From: G963667915 sp965197385
GTDB taxonomy: Bacteria > Acidobacteriota > Vicinamibacteria > Vicinamibacterales > UBA823
Reading direction: 5' to 3'
Length of the DNA stretch: 64,000 nucleotides
Assembly: GCA_965197385.1 (NCBI GenBank)
Contig: CBDANA010000005.1
Span: 62,001-126,000 of the forward strand
Below are positions 16,224 to 25,985 of this stretch, piece after piece. The notes under the pieces are model-generated. The model saw only the letters and a list, made by a program, of their open reading frames with translations. It had not been told where the DNA came from and ran no database searches. The position numbers and the translations under genes were made by a program. Numbering within the stretch: the stretch's first letter is position 1; every line of letters starts with the position of its first letter.

Positions 16224-18355
16224 ATGCAACGTCGACTCTTCTGTGTGCTCATGCTGCTTGCCGCCGCAGCCTGCGGTCGGAGCCACGCCGACGAGTGGCC
16301 AGTGTATCAAGGGCTTGGCAGCAATCAGTACTCGGCGTTGGACCAGATCACGCGCGACAACGTGCACGACCTCGAGGTGGCCTGGGTGTATCACTCAGGC
16401 GATGCCGACCCCGACAACCGCTCGCAAATCCAGGCCAATCCGATCATCGTGGACGGGGTCCTCTATGCGACGTCGGCGAAGCTGAAGGTCTTCGCGCTCG
16501 ACGCCGCGACGGGTGAGCCGCGCTGGGTCTTCGATCCGTTCGACGACGAATACGATCTGTTCGGTGCCGGGGTGAATCGGGGCGTCACCTACTGGGAGGA
16601 CGGCGGCGATCGACGGATCTTCTTCACCGGCGCGTCACGCCTGTACGCGATCGACGCCGGTCGTGGTGTGGCGATCGAGACGTTCGGCGACGGCGGCTCG
16701 GTCGATCTCCGCGAGGGATTGGACCGCGACATCGGCGAGTTGTTCATCGCGTCGAACACACCTGGTGTCATCTACGACGATCTGTTGATCCTGCCCACGC
16801 GCGTCTCCGAGGGTGTCCGCTCGGCGCCAGGGCACATCCGGGCGTTCGACGTGCGAACCGGCGAGCGCGCCTGGATCTTCCACACAATTCCACATCCGGG
16901 CGAGTTTGGGTACGAGACGTGGCCCGAGGACGCCTGGCAGCATGTCGGCGGCGCCAACAACTGGTCCGGGATGACGGTCGATCACGCCCGCGGCGTCGTC
17001 TACGTGCCGACCGGATCGGCGACGCCGGACTTCTACGGGGCGAGCGCGCCGGGGCCAACCTTTTTGCCAACACGCTGCTGGCGCTCGACGCCCGGACCGG
17101 CGAGCGCATCTGGCACTACCAGATCATCCGCCACGACCTGTGGGACCGCGACCTGCCGGCGCCGCCCAACCTCGTGTCCGTGACGCACGACGGCGAGCCG
17201 CGCGAGGCCGTCGCGCAGATCACGAAGTCGGCGCATGTGTTCCTCTTCGATCGCGACACCGGCGAGCCGCTGTTTCCGATCGAGGAACGGTCCGTTCCCG
17301 CATCCGACGTGCCCGGCGAGGCCGCCTGGGGGACGCAGCCCGTGCCCACCGCGCCGCCGCCGTTCTCACGGCAGGTCTTCACCGAGAGCGATGTGACCGA
17401 CGTCTCGCCAGAAGCGTACGCCAGCGCGTTCCAGCGTTTGGCGCGCGTGCGCAGCAGCGGACAGTTCGTCCCGCCGAGTCGCGAGGGGACGATCATCCTT
17501 CCGGGCTACGACGGCGGCGGCGAGTGGGGTGGCGCGGCAGTAGACCCGAACGGCATCATGTACGTCAATGCCAGCGAGATGCCGTGGATTCTCACGATGG
17601 TGGCGATCGGCGTCGGCGGCGAGCGGTCGCTGGGTCACACCGTCTACGCCAACGACTGCCTCTACTGTCACGGTACCGACCTGCAGGGCGACCCGCTCGG
17701 GGTGTACCCCTCGCTGGTCGACGTGTCGGCCAGCCTGTCGCGTGTCGCGATGGCCCGGATTGTAACCAACGGCGCCGGCCTCATGCCGCCGCATCAGTAT
17801 CTTTCCGACGACGAGCTCGAGGCCTTGCTCGACTATCTGTCCGGGACGGAGGACGACGCGCCGTCAGCTCCAGCGACGGAGGATGACGGCGCGGATCGGG
17901 CGGCCGCCGGCGCTCTGGCGCCGGCTGTCTCCTACACATCGGCCGGCTACATTCGCTTTCTAGACGCCGACGGCAACCCGGCCATCAAGCCGCCCTGGGG
18001 GACGTTGACGGCGATCGATCTGAACGCCGGGACGATCACGTGGCAGGTCCCGCTGGGCGAGCTGAAGGAGCTGACCGCCCGCGGCATTCCGCCGACCGGC
18101 ACCGAAAACTACGGCGGCCCGATTGTCACGGCCGGCGGCCTGTTGTTCATCGCGGCCACAAAAGACGAACAATTCCGCGCGTTTGCCACCGACACCGGGG
18201 AGCTGCTCTGGGAGACCGAGCTGTCGGCTGGTGGGTACGCCACGCCGGCGACCTACGCGGTCGACGGCCGCCAGTACGTCGTCATTGCCGCCGGCGGCGG
18301 CAAGATGGGCACCCCATCTGGCGGCAGCTACGTCGCATTTACGCTGCCCGGGTGA
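16224..18355 (+). CDS. PQQ-dependent dehydrogenase with a cytochrome c domain inserted in the propeller; one apparent frameshift
   Basis: The N-terminal signal/lipobox (LLAAAACGRS) leads to an eight-bladed quinoprotein propeller (QYSALDQITRDNVHDLEVAW, ALDAATGEPRWVFDP). At 17037-17040 the G4 run should be G5: adding one G joins TPDFYG to GERAGANLFANTLLALDARTG, giving about 710 residues. A c-type heme site NDCLYCHGTD, with candidate axial Met in GLMPPHQY, lies between blades, followed by LPG-end blades (IVTAGGLLFIAATKDEQF). It oxidises an alcohol or sugar in the periplasm and passes electrons through its own heme. The frameshift in an otherwise well-preserved gene is more likely an error than decay. 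Confidence 0.85.
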
Positions 18356-18393
18356 TAGGGTAGGAGCCTTCCACCAGGTAGGGGAGGTCACAC

Positions 18394-19686
18394 ATGTGGA
18401 GTAGACGAGCTTTTCTTCGGAGCACCGGCGTGCTGGGCGCCGCCGCGCTGACGGCGAGAGGGAACGGCATTGAGGCAATCGCCGAGGCGGCACAGTCGGT
18501 CGCCGACCGGACGCCGGAAGAGGTCGCGCAGGACGAGTTCTTCTGGCGTGAGATCCAGTCTGGGTTCACGCTGGACCGGACACTGACGAACCTGAACAAT
18601 GGCAACAGCTCTCCGACACCGCGGGTCGTGCACGAGGCGCTCAAGCGCTATCTCGACTTCTCGAACCAGCTGCCGGTGTTCTATCGCGGGCAGCTCGCGC
18701 GCAACATCGAGACCGTCCGGCGACGGCTGGCCGACGAATTCGGCTGCGATACGGAGGAGCTCGCCATCACGCGGAACTCGAGCGAGGCGCTGCAGATCGC
18801 GCAGAACGGCCTCGACCTCCAGCCTGGCGACGAGGTGCTGACGACCGATCAGGACTACGGCCGGATGCGGACGACGTGGGATCAGCGGGTGCGGCGCGAG
18901 GGCATCACGCTGACGCAGATTCCCTTCCCGGTGCCGACGACGCAGGACGATCTCTACGAGCGGTTCGAACGGGCGATCACGCCGCGCACCAAGGTCCTGC
19001 ATTTCTGCCACATCACCAACCTGACTGGTCAGCTGTTCCCGGTGCAGCGGCTCAGCCGCCTGGCACGCGAGCGCGGGCTCGTGTCGATTTGCGACGGGGC
19101 GCACGCCGTGGCGCACTTCCCGTTCAAGCTGCGCGACCTCGAGTGCGACTACTACGGCACGAGCCTCCACAAGTGGCTGCTGGCCCCGCACGGGACGGGC
19201 TTTCTCTACGTCCGCCGCGAGAACATCGAGAAGACCTGGCCGTTACAGGCCGCGCGGCAGCGCCAGGACAACGACATCCGGAAGTTCGAGCAGATCGGCA
19301 CCCACTCGGCTGGACCGAAGGCGGCGATCGCCGAGGCGCTGGCGTTCCACCAGGCGATCGGCAGCGAGCGCAAGGCGGCCCGGTTCCGCCACCTGACCAT
19401 GCGCTGGGCCGACCGGTTGAAGGATCACCCGCGCATCACGATCCACTCATCGCTCGAGCCGGGACAGACCTGGGCGTTGGCCAACGTCCAGATTGAGGGG
19501 GTGGACACCCGGGAGATCAACTCCTACATGTGGGATCGCTACCGGATCGTCCTCACATCGGTCGTGCGCGACGACTACGAAGGGCTGCGCGTCACGCCGA
19601 ACGTCTACACGCGGTTGCAGGAGATCGATCAGTTCGCCGACGCGATGCTGGAGATCGCGGACAACGGCAACATTCCGACGATGTAG
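18394..19686 (+). CDS. Tat-exported class V aminotransferase (isopenicillin-N-epimerase-like)
   Basis: A 430-residue PLP fold-type I enzyme. Twin-arginine signal WSRRAFLRSTGVLGAAALTA at the start; LNNGNSSPTPRVV; SSEALQIAQNGLD; the PLP-binding DGAHAVAHF; and the Schiff-base Lys in SLHKWLLAPHGTGFLY. This group acts as cysteine desulfurases, lyases or epimerases on amino acids; the substrate here is not predictable. A ribosome site (GGGGAGG) precedes the ATG. Export is unusual for this fold but recurs in the window. Confidence 0.88.
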   Translation: MWSRRAFLRSTGVLGAAALTARGNGIEAIAEAAQSVADRTPEEVAQDEFFWREIQSGFTLDRTLTNLNNGNSSPTPRVVHEALKRYLDFSNQLPVFYRGQLARNIETVRRRLADEFGCDTEELAITRNSSEALQIAQNGLDLQPGDEVLTTDQDYGRMRTTWDQRVRREGITLTQIPFPVPTTQDDLYERFERAITPRTKVLHFCHITNLTGQLFPVQRLSRLARERGLVSICDGAHAVAHFPFKLRDLECDYYGTSLHKWLLAPHGTGFLYVRRENIEKTWPLQAARQRQDNDIRKFEQIGTHSAGPKAAIAEALAFHQAIGSERKAARFRHLTMRWADRLKDHPRITIHSSLEPGQTWALANVQIEGVDTREINSYMWDRYRIVLTSVVRDDYEGLRVTPNVYTRLQEIDQFADAMLEIADNGNIPTM

Positions 19687-19701
19687 AGTGAGGGTCCTGC
19701 G

Positions 19702-22089
19702 CTACATCCGGAACAGCTTGGTGAACTTGACGACGAAGCCGCGGTTGGCTATGCGGGGGAAGCCGCGGAAGTCGGTGTCGCGGCCTTCGCTGTAGACGAC
19801 GAAGAGGTCGCTGCCCGGCTCGTACTCCCAGCGCAGCCGGATGTTCGTGCTGATGGAGTCGCTGCTCGAGTTGTACTGGATCAGCGTCGCCACGAGCAGC
19901 CGCGTCGACAGCGTGTAGTTGACGCGCGTGCTGACCAGCCGGGTGTTGAAGGCGCCCTGCGGCAAATCGATCCAGTTCAGCTGAATGCGCGGCTCGAACG
20001 ACAGCTGCGGTGAAACCTCCACGCGTCCGTAATAGTTGACCTGCGTCCGGTCGCCGCTGAAGAACCCGCTGCGGCTCAGGCTGATGCTGCCGGCGACCCT
20101 TCGCTGCGATCCCATCCGATAGTTCACCCTGACATCACGGAAGTCGTATCCGCCGATCGGCAGGATGACGCCATCGCTGATCTCGAACTCCTCGAACAGG
20201 AACTCGTACTTATCCGAGGCACTCACGCTGAAGCGATCCGTGTTCTCGAATTCGATCTCAAAGCGGCTGCCGACGTCGCGGCTCTCCAGGATGCCGGTCG
20301 ACTCGCGGGTGATGTAGTCGATCTCACCGCGGAATTGGAACCGGCGGATCGCGCGGATCGACCTCGGTCGCGGCGTGAACTGCACCTCCGCGCGGTTCTG
20401 CCGAAAGTCGTCACGCCGGACGAACCCGACCTCCGGGTTGAAGTTGTCGCCGACGAGCAGGTGCGAGTAGCTGAAGCCGTAGCGATCGCCGTCGTTGCGG
20501 ATGTTGGCCGAATAGCTCGTGTTCTGGCCCGAGAGCCCAGGCGTGTTCGTCTGCGCGTAGTAGGTGCCGATGTTCAGGTTGTCCAGGAACGAGAAGCCGG
20601 CGTCGACGCCGTACGACTGGCTCGACCCATCGCCTTCGAGCGACACTGAGCGGTTCGTGCCCATGAAGCCGATCGAGCTCCGGCGGAGGATGTCACGCCG
20701 GACGCGGACGACCGAGAAGTTGGTCGCCTGAGCTTCGAGATCCGCGTCCTCCCCGACCTGGACGTTCAGCAGACCGAGGGTGAACGCGTCGGCGCGTCCC
20801 GTGACCCGGCCGCCGCCCCGGATCGGCACCGGATGACGTCCGCTGATGCCGATCTGACGGCTGAAGAAAAGGATCGGCGTCTGTCCCCCACCCCCACCCC
20901 CCCTGCTGCCGCGCCGGCCGCTCGCGCCGCCGCCGAACGAGAAGATCCCCTGGCCCTCGAGGAAGAATTCACGCTTCTCGGGGAAGAACAGGCTAAACCG
21001 GGTCAGGTTGACCTGCTCGTCGTCGTCCTCGACCTGGGCGAAATCGGTGTTCACGGTGAAGTCGGCGGTCAGGCCCTGGGTCAGGCCGTACTTGCCGTCG
21101 AAGCCGACGTCGCCAGCGAAGTCGTTCGCGATCACGTCATCGTCGCCGCGGATGCCGGTGCTGGCCGAGATCGCGTACGGCTTAACCTCGAAGTTGCGCG
21201 AGATACCCGGCGTCTGGAGTCCGACGAGGGTCGCGGCGAGCGACAGCCGGTACTGCGCGCTGAAGGCGAGCGCCCGCGGGATCGCCGTGATGAACGAATC
21301 CTCGTTTTTCCATTGCACCCCGCGCCGGACGTTGAAGCCCCACACCTGATCGCGGCCCGGACCATAGCGGAGCGACTTGAATGGGATGACGATCTCGACG
21401 TTCCAGCCCTGGTCGAACCGCGTGGTCCGGACGTCCCAGACGGTGTTCCAGTCGGTGTTGAGCTGGCGCTCGTCGGTGATGAGGCCGTCACGCAGCGCGC
21501 CCAGCGGGTTGGTCTGAAACAAGAAGCCGTTCCGCTGGTCGTAGAACGTGTCGAGCGTGAGCGTGAAGTTGTCGTTCTGCGAGATATTGCGGCCGTCGCG
21601 CCGCATCTCGTTGGCGATGATCCGATCGGGCTGGCTATCCCAATTGCGGCCCGACACATACAGATTACGGTCGTCGAAGAAGATCCAGACTTCGGTTCGC
21701 TCGGTAGCCGGGGCGTTGTCCTGCGGCTCCTGCATGATGAAGTCGGAAATCGGCTCGACCCGCGAGTAGATCGGCTCGTCGAGGCGGCCGTCGATGACGA
21801 GCTCCTCGCCGATGCGCACGGCCCGGAGGGTGACACGCCCGCTGTCGTCTCGGCTGACCACCTGCGGCGGGACCGGCGGCGGCGGTCCGTCGAACCCCTC
21901 CGGCAGCTCGCCGACGAACGTGCCGTTGTCGAAGACGCCGTCGTCCGCCTGCCCCGCAGCCTCGGCTCGGTCCTGTGAGGTCTGCTGCCCGGCCGCCGCC
22001 GTGGCGGTCGCCAGACACAGCACGAGCGGGAGCACTAGCAGCCGGAGTGAAGATGGGCTGGTCGTGATCAGAGGCGAAAAAAGGCGCAT
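19702..22089 (-). CDS. DUF5916 outer-membrane barrel protein with CBM9-like domain
   Basis: A 795-residue protein: signal peptide (LLVLPLVLCLATATAAAG), a CBM9-like beta-sandwich about residues 75-260 (IDGRLDEPIYSRVEPISDF, VWIFFDDRNLYVSGRNWD), then the DUF5916 region with alternating strands typical of a beta-barrel (FSLFFPEKREFFLEGQGIF, YEPGSDLFVVYSEGRDTDF) and a terminal aromatic/hydrophobic strand ending FRM. A Gly/Arg-rich loop (GGGASGRRGSRGGGGGG) sits near 430. Start 22089 is preferred over the open frame to 22167 because the signal peptide follows it. Function of DUF5916 is unknown; transport or carbohydrate binding at the outer membrane is plausible. Confidence 0.88.
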   Translation of the reverse strand: MRLFSPLITTSPSSLRLLVLPLVLCLATATAAAGQQTSQDRAEAAGQADDGVFDNGTFVGELPEGFDGPPPPVPPQVVSRDDSGRVTLRAVRIGEELVIDGRLDEPIYSRVEPISDFIMQEPQDNAPATERTEVWIFFDDRNLYVSGRNWDSQPDRIIANEMRRDGRNISQNDNFTLTLDTFYDQRNGFLFQTNPLGALRDGLITDERQLNTDWNTVWDVRTTRFDQGWNVEIVIPFKSLRYGPGRDQVWGFNVRRGVQWKNEDSFITAIPRALAFSAQYRLSLAATLVGLQTPGISRNFEVKPYAISASTGIRGDDDVIANDFAGDVGFDGKYGLTQGLTADFTVNTDFAQVEDDDEQVNLTRFSLFFPEKREFFLEGQGIFSFGGGASGRRGSRGGGGGGQTPILFFSRQIGISGRHPVPIRGGGRVTGRADAFTLGLLNVQVGEDADLEAQATNFSVVRVRRDILRRSSIGFMGTNRSVSLEGDGSSQSYGVDAGFSFLDNLNIGTYYAQTNTPGLSGQNTSYSANIRNDGDRYGFSYSHLLVGDNFNPEVGFVRRDDFRQNRAEVQFTPRPRSIRAIRRFQFRGEIDYITRESTGILESRDVGSRFEIEFENTDRFSVSASDKYEFLFEEFEISDGVILPIGGYDFRDVRVNYRMGSQRRVAGSISLSRSGFFSGDRTQVNYYGRVEVSPQLSFEPRIQLNWIDLPQGAFNTRLVSTRVNYTLSTRLLVATLIQYNSSSDSISTNIRLRWEYEPGSDLFVVYSEGRDTDFRGFPRIANRGFVVKFTKLFRM

Positions 22090-22253
22090 AGGTCCCAGGG
22101 ATTCTATCCTGCTTCGTGGCTCTGGTATAGATGACGACGCCCGGCGGCGGACCGTTGCTGGGGACACGGAGTCAAAATCGGCTTCGACTGACCCGCCGCG
22201 AGCGAATTCCGGTATGCTGGCGCCCCGAATCGCACTCTTCCAAAGGACGAGCC

Positions 22254-23066
22254 ATGCTGTGCTTGCAGGGTATGAACGCTGGTCGACTCGCGCTGATCGC
22301 GGCCGCGCTCCTGGTAGGCTCGAGTGCCAATCTGACGGCGCAGGACGCCGAGAACCCGTACACGTCGCTCGAAGACGTCGAGACCGGTGAGCGGCTGTTC
22401 CAGATGCACTGCGGTCGGTGCCACGGGCGCGACGCCTCCGGGGACGACGGGCCGAGCCTCCGGCGCGGCCGGTTCCAGCGGGCCCAGAGCGACGCCGGGC
22501 TCTTCCGGGTGATTACCGACGGCGTGTCCGACACGCGCATGCCGCCGATCTCGAGCGGCCGGACGGACGAAACCGTCTGGCAGATCGTGGCGTATCTCCG
22601 CGCCATCAACCAGCGGCCGGAGGACGTGTCGCTGCCGGGTGACGCCGCCGCCGGCGCCCGGCTCTTCACCGGTGCGGGGGAGTGTGCCGCCTGCCACATG
22701 GTGAACGGCGCGGGCGGCCTGCACGGTCCCGACCTGACCAAGGCCGGCGATCGCCGTTCCCCGGACGAGTTGAGGGCCGACATGGTGCAGCCGGACCACG
22801 AGGTGGCGCCGCGGTGGTGGTCGGTCCGCGTGACCTACGCCGACGGCCGGACGCTCGAGGGCCTCCGGATGAACGAGGACACCTACTCCTATCGTCTGCT
22901 CGACGCCGACTCGTACCTGTGGTCCATCGTCAAGCGGGACCTGCGCGACGCCGAGCGCATCGAGTCGTCCACGATGCCGAGCTACGACGGGAAGCTCACC
23001 GCGTCCGAGATCGACGACCTCATCGCCTATCTGTTTTCGCTGCGAACGGAGGAGACCACGCCATGA
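22254..23066 (+). CDS. diheme c-type cytochrome
   Basis: A 270-residue exported protein with two heme sites: MHCGRCHGRDASGDDGPSL with DTRMPPI as likely axial Met, and GECAACHMVNGAGGLHGPDL with STMPSYDGKLT later. A signal peptide (LALIAAALLVGSSANLTA) follows the start; AAAGGACGA lies 6 nt before ATG 22254. The second half resembles the heme-binding segment often attached to membrane-bound dehydrogenases (PDELRADMVQP, TYADGRTLEGLRMNED). It overlaps the next gene by ATGA and is most likely the electron acceptor of that PQQ dehydrogenase. Confidence 0.9.
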   Translation: MLCLQGMNAGRLALIAAALLVGSSANLTAQDAENPYTSLEDVETGERLFQMHCGRCHGRDASGDDGPSLRRGRFQRAQSDAGLFRVITDGVSDTRMPPISSGRTDETVWQIVAYLRAINQRPEDVSLPGDAAAGARLFTGAGECAACHMVNGAGGLHGPDLTKAGDRRSPDELRADMVQPDHEVAPRWWSVRVTYADGRTLEGLRMNEDTYSYRLLDADSYLWSIVKRDLRDAERIESSTMPSYDGKLTASEIDDLIAYLFSLRTEETTP

Positions 23067-24700
23067 GACGCTTTGCGCTCGTCAGTCTATGCGTTTGCAC
23101 GATCGTCGTCGCGACCGGCCGGACACCCGGGGCGCAGTCGGGTGGGCCAACGCCGGCGTTCACGCCGGTCACCTACGAGCGGCTCCTGCACTCCGACGAC
23201 GAGCCGGGTAACTGGCTCATGTACTCCGGCAATTACAACAGCCAGCGCTACAGCGGCCTCGATCAGGTCGGCACCGGAAACGCGGATCGCCTGCGGATCA
23301 AGTGGGTCTACCAGCTGCGCGACCTCGACCGCGCCGAGACGACGCCACTCGTGATCGACGGCATCATGTACGTCACCGAATCGCCGAGCACCGTCATCGC
23401 GCTCGACGCCCGGACCGGCCGCGTCTTCTGGCGCTACGAACACGCCCTGCTCGAGGAGGTGAACTACTGCTGTGGCCGAAACAACCGCGGCGTCGCCGTG
23501 CTGGGCAATCGCTTGTTCATGAGCACGCTCGATGCGCATCTGGTGGCGCTCGACGCCCGGAGCGGCAACGTCCTGTGGGACACCCAGGTCGCCGACACGT
23601 TGACGGGCTACAGCAAGACCGGCGCGCCGCTCGTCGTGAAGGACAAGGTCATCACCGGAATTGCCGGCGGCGAGTTCGGCATTCGTGGGTTCCTGGATGC
23701 CTACGACCCCGACACCGGCGAGCGGATCTGGCGCTTCTACACGATTCCGGGGGAAGGCGAGCCGGGCAACGAGACCTGGGAGGGCGATTCCTGGAAAACG
23801 GGCGGTGCGCCCACCTGGATAACCGGGTCGTACGACCCGGAGCTGGACCTCGTCTACTGGGGTACGGGCAATCCCGGGCCGGACTGGAACGGCGAGGCGC
23901 GCGAAGGGGACAACCTCTACTCCAGCGCCGTCGTCGCGCTCGATCCGGACACGGGCGAGCTCGCCTGGTATTTCCAGTTCACGCCGCACGACGTGCACGA
24001 CTGGGATGCCACCCAGATTCCCGTGCTGGCCGACGTCGAGTTCGACGGACAGCCGCGGAAACTGATGCTGTGGCCGAACCGGAACGCCTGGTACTACGTG
24101 CTCGACCGTGTCGGCGGAGAATTCCTGCGCGCCACGCCGTTCGGAAGGCAGACCTGGGCCGAGCGGATCGACGAGAACGGCCGTCCGGTGCGCGTGCCCA
24201 ACATGTTCCCAAGCGTCGAAGGCACGCTGGTCTCACCGCCGATCGAAGGCGCAGCCAACTGGTGGTCACCCAGCTACAGTCCCCGCACCGAGCTGCTGTA
24301 TGTGATGGCGTACGACAGCGAGCAGATCTACTTCATGCGCGAAGACGAGTACGTGCCCGGGGAACGCTATACGGGCGGCGGCGGCCAGCAGGCTGGGCCG
24401 CGGGACCAATACCAGAGCAACGTGCGGGCGCTCGAGGCGCAGACAGGCGAAGTCAAGTGGGAGTACCCCGTGCAGCCGCGGTCATCGTCTGGGTTGCTCA
24501 CAACAGCCGGCGATCTGATCTTCGGCGGCACCGTGGACGGCTACTTCTTCGCGCTCGATGCGCGCAACGGCGAGGAGCGCTGGGTGATGAACGTCGGCGG
24601 CATGGTGCACGCCGCGCCGATCAGCTACCTGGCGGGCGACGACCAGTACGTCACGATCGCCGCCGGGAACACGATCTTCACGTTCGGGCTCGAGAACTAG
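23063..24700 (+). CDS. PQQ-dependent alcohol dehydrogenase (methanol/ethanol dehydrogenase-like)
   Basis: A 545-residue quinoprotein with a signal peptide. Blade motifs: YSGNYNSQRYSGLDQV, VIALDARTGRVFWRYE, VVALDPDTGELAWYFQFT. The vicinal Cys pair (NYCCGRNNRG) that sits on PQQ in methanol and ethanol dehydrogenases is present, as is the HDVHDWDATQ segment carrying the catalytic Asp region. There is no heme of its own; it is translationally coupled (ATGA) to the diheme cytochrome. It should oxidise a small alcohol in the periplasm. The lack of a lanthanide-specific extra Asp cannot be judged by eye. Confidence 0.9.
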   Translation: MRRFALVSLCVCTIVVATGRTPGAQSGGPTPAFTPVTYERLLHSDDEPGNWLMYSGNYNSQRYSGLDQVGTGNADRLRIKWVYQLRDLDRAETTPLVIDGIMYVTESPSTVIALDARTGRVFWRYEHALLEEVNYCCGRNNRGVAVLGNRLFMSTLDAHLVALDARSGNVLWDTQVADTLTGYSKTGAPLVVKDKVITGIAGGEFGIRGFLDAYDPDTGERIWRFYTIPGEGEPGNETWEGDSWKTGGAPTWITGSYDPELDLVYWGTGNPGPDWNGEAREGDNLYSSAVVALDPDTGELAWYFQFTPHDVHDWDATQIPVLADVEFDGQPRKLMLWPNRNAWYYVLDRVGGEFLRATPFGRQTWAERIDENGRPVRVPNMFPSVEGTLVSPPIEGAANWWSPSYSPRTELLYVMAYDSEQIYFMREDEYVPGERYTGGGGQQAGPRDQYQSNVRALEAQTGEVKWEYPVQPRSSSGLLTTAGDLIFGGTVDGYFFALDARNGEERWVMNVGGMVHAAPISYLAGDDQYVTIAAGNTIFTFGLEN

Positions 24701-24703
24701 TAG

Positions 24704-24802
24704 TACCCGACGGTCTACGCCGCGGTCGGCGTCACCGCCTGCTGTCTGGCCGCCTGGTGGTCGGCGTCACTCGACCCGCTCACCGCGCTCAGATACGAGT
24801 AA
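24704..24802 (+). pseudogene. C-terminal remnant of a MacB/ADOP-type ABC permease
   Basis: The 32 codons before TAA 24800-24802 read YPTVYAAVGVTACCLAAW and end in DPLTALRYE. FtsX/MacB-like permeases of Acidobacteriota typically end with a transmembrane helix followed by DP-x-x-ALR-x-E. Everything upstream is gone and abuts the PQQ dehydrogenase stop. Confidence 0.65.
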
Positions 24803-24813
24803 CAGCGTACCCC

Positions 24814-24839
24814 TTGACGAGGCGGTCCTCATGTATAAT
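24814..24839 (+). promoter_or_regulatory. possible promoter of the zinc-ribbon gene (TTGACG ... TATAAT)
   Basis: TTGACG at 24814-24819 and TATAAT at 24834-24839 precede the small gene at 24872. The 14-bp spacer is shorter than usual, so only the -10 box may be functional. Confidence 0.4.
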
Positions 24840-24871
24840 CGCCGCCTTCAGCTTTCAGAGGAGGCGACCAT

Positions 24872-25024
24872 ATGCCTACCGAATGCGGCATCTGCAACGA
24901 GGAGCGGGAGGAAGGCAGCGAGCACCAGGTCAGCTCAGACCCCAACGAGCCGCCGGTGTGGGTGTGCACCGATTGTGAGAAAAAGCTGCTGCTCGGCGTC
25001 GACGACGAGGTCTCCGGCGGCTGA
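24872..25024 (+). CDS. 50-residue zinc-ribbon protein
   Basis: ATG 24872 with a strong ribosome site (AGAGGAGG, 24857-24864) opens a 50-codon frame ending TGA 25024. It has two CxxC knuckles, TECGICNE near the start and WVCTDCEKK near residue 33, with an acidic, Glu-rich linker and C-terminus. This is a complete miniature zinc ribbon; no enzymatic domain is present. The promoter-like TATAAT and strong ribosome site support a real gene rather than a chance frame. Function is unknown: possibly RNA, DNA or protein binding. Confidence 0.65.
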   Translation: MPTECGICNEEREEGSEHQVSSDPNEPPVWVCTDCEKKLLLGVDDEVSGG

Positions 25025-25142
25025 GTGTCCAGCGTCGGACTCGGCGCGAAGAGGCACGACGCGCACCGGCATGGTCGAGCGTGATGTCGGTCGACATCCG
25101 GAAGGTCGGCGAGCAGCTCAACGTCGGTGCCGTCCTGGAGGG

Positions 25143-25313
25143 GTTCACCTCGGCCTGGGCGAGCACGAGCAGGCACTTCAGTGGCTGGCCGCGGGCGTCG
25201 ACGAGCACGGCCCGATGTGCGTCTTCCTGAAGGTCCTGCCCGACGTCGACCCGTTGCGCGGCGACCCCAGGTTCCAGAAGCTCGTCGAGCAGGTATTTGG
25301 ATCGGCCGATTGA
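25143..25313 (+). pseudogene. C-terminal remnant of a TPR-containing kinase or regulator
   Basis: The last 57 codons of an open frame read VHLGLGEHEQALQWLAAGVD, then LPDVDPLRGDPRFQKLVEQV. This is the usual ending of Acidobacteriota TPR proteins, often Ser/Thr kinases or winged-helix regulators (alternating GE/QAL helix, then DPLR-x-DPRF). No upstream TPR units are present, so this is a fragment. Confidence 0.6.
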
Positions 25314-25340
25314 CCGGACGATCAGCCCAGAGTCGATCAA

Positions 25341-25380
25341 CCCCTCACCCCAACCCTCTCCCGGAAGGAGAGGGGGACGG
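25341..25380. repeat. REP-like intergenic hairpin (CTCACCC..CCCTCTCC / GGAGAGGG), copy 1
   Basis: Inverted repeat CCCTCTCC (25354-25361) and GGAGAGGG (25367-25374), preceded by CCCTCACCCCAA. Related copies lie at about 31837 and 44843 in other intergenic gaps. Confidence 0.7.
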
Positions 25381-25407
25381 GGAGGCTTCGTGACCGGGCG
25401 ACCTCTC

Positions 25408-25563
25408 CTACTGCGGCTTGTCCCGATCCAGGAACTGGTCGAGGAAGTTGGCGAGGTTGCGCATTCCTTCCGGCTTCTGGAAGAGGTGGGCGCGGTGGCG
25501 GGCGACCGACCACTCCTCCGCGTCGGAGAGCAGCGCCCCGGTCCAGACGAGCACCTGATCTTC
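25408..25563 (-). pseudogene. C-terminal fragment of a response-regulator receiver domain
   Basis: The minus strand reads EDQVLVWTGALLSDAEEW, then ARHRAHLFQKPEGMRNLANF and LDQFLDRDKPQ before TAG at 25410-25408. The pattern (hydrophobic strand, Thr-Gly, then the conserved KP and a final amphipathic helix) fits the last third of a CheY-like domain. The phospho-acceptor region is missing; the fragment butts against the HAMP remnant on the other strand. Confidence 0.45.
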
Positions 25564-25955
25564 TCCAGCTCGTGGCGCTCGGCGCTCACTCCGTCCTGAT
25601 CTCGCACCGGATCGCCGGACCGCTCTATCGGCTACGCCGCCTGCTGCGCAGCGTGGCTGAGGGCAACTTCGTCGCGCGCGCGGCCCTGCGTGACAAGAAT
25701 TACCTCAAGACGGACGCGAAGGTCGTCAACGATATGATCGAAAAGCTCGGCGCCCTGATCGAGGACGTGGACGAGCGGGCGTACGAGTTACGGAAGACCG
25801 TCCAGCAGCTCAAGACCGCGTTCGAGGCCGGCCAGACGCAGGACGTGCAGACGTGCCTGGGGACCCTCGACCAGAACGCCGAGTCGCTCGATGCCTCGCT
25901 CAGCCGCTTCAAGACCCGCCCGGAGGATCTGACGCCCCAGCCGGCCGGATCCTGA
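25563..25955 (+). pseudogene. HAMP-domain signalling protein, N-terminus missing
   Basis: The frame reads LLQLVALGAHSVLISHRIAG, then PLYRLRRLLRSVAEGNF. This is the end of a transmembrane helix followed by the HAMP motif with its conserved SHRIAGPLYR, and a helical tail (NDMIEKLGALIEDVDERAYE) to residue 127. Normally one or two membrane helices and a sensor domain precede this. A GTG at 25572 could still start a short membrane-linked coiled-coil protein, but the left boundary with the receiver fragment suggests a deletion fusion. Confidence 0.6.
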
Positions 25956-25985
25956 CGCACGGCTCTCGACTCTCGGCTCGTCTTG

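Noticed and set aside
19702..22018. Long open frames opposite the DUF5916, kinase, PQQ and molybdo-hydroxylase genes
   Set aside because: They are antisense shadows of high-GC genes, rich in Arg, Ser, Pro or Val/Asp/Leu, with no family resemblance and no start signals.
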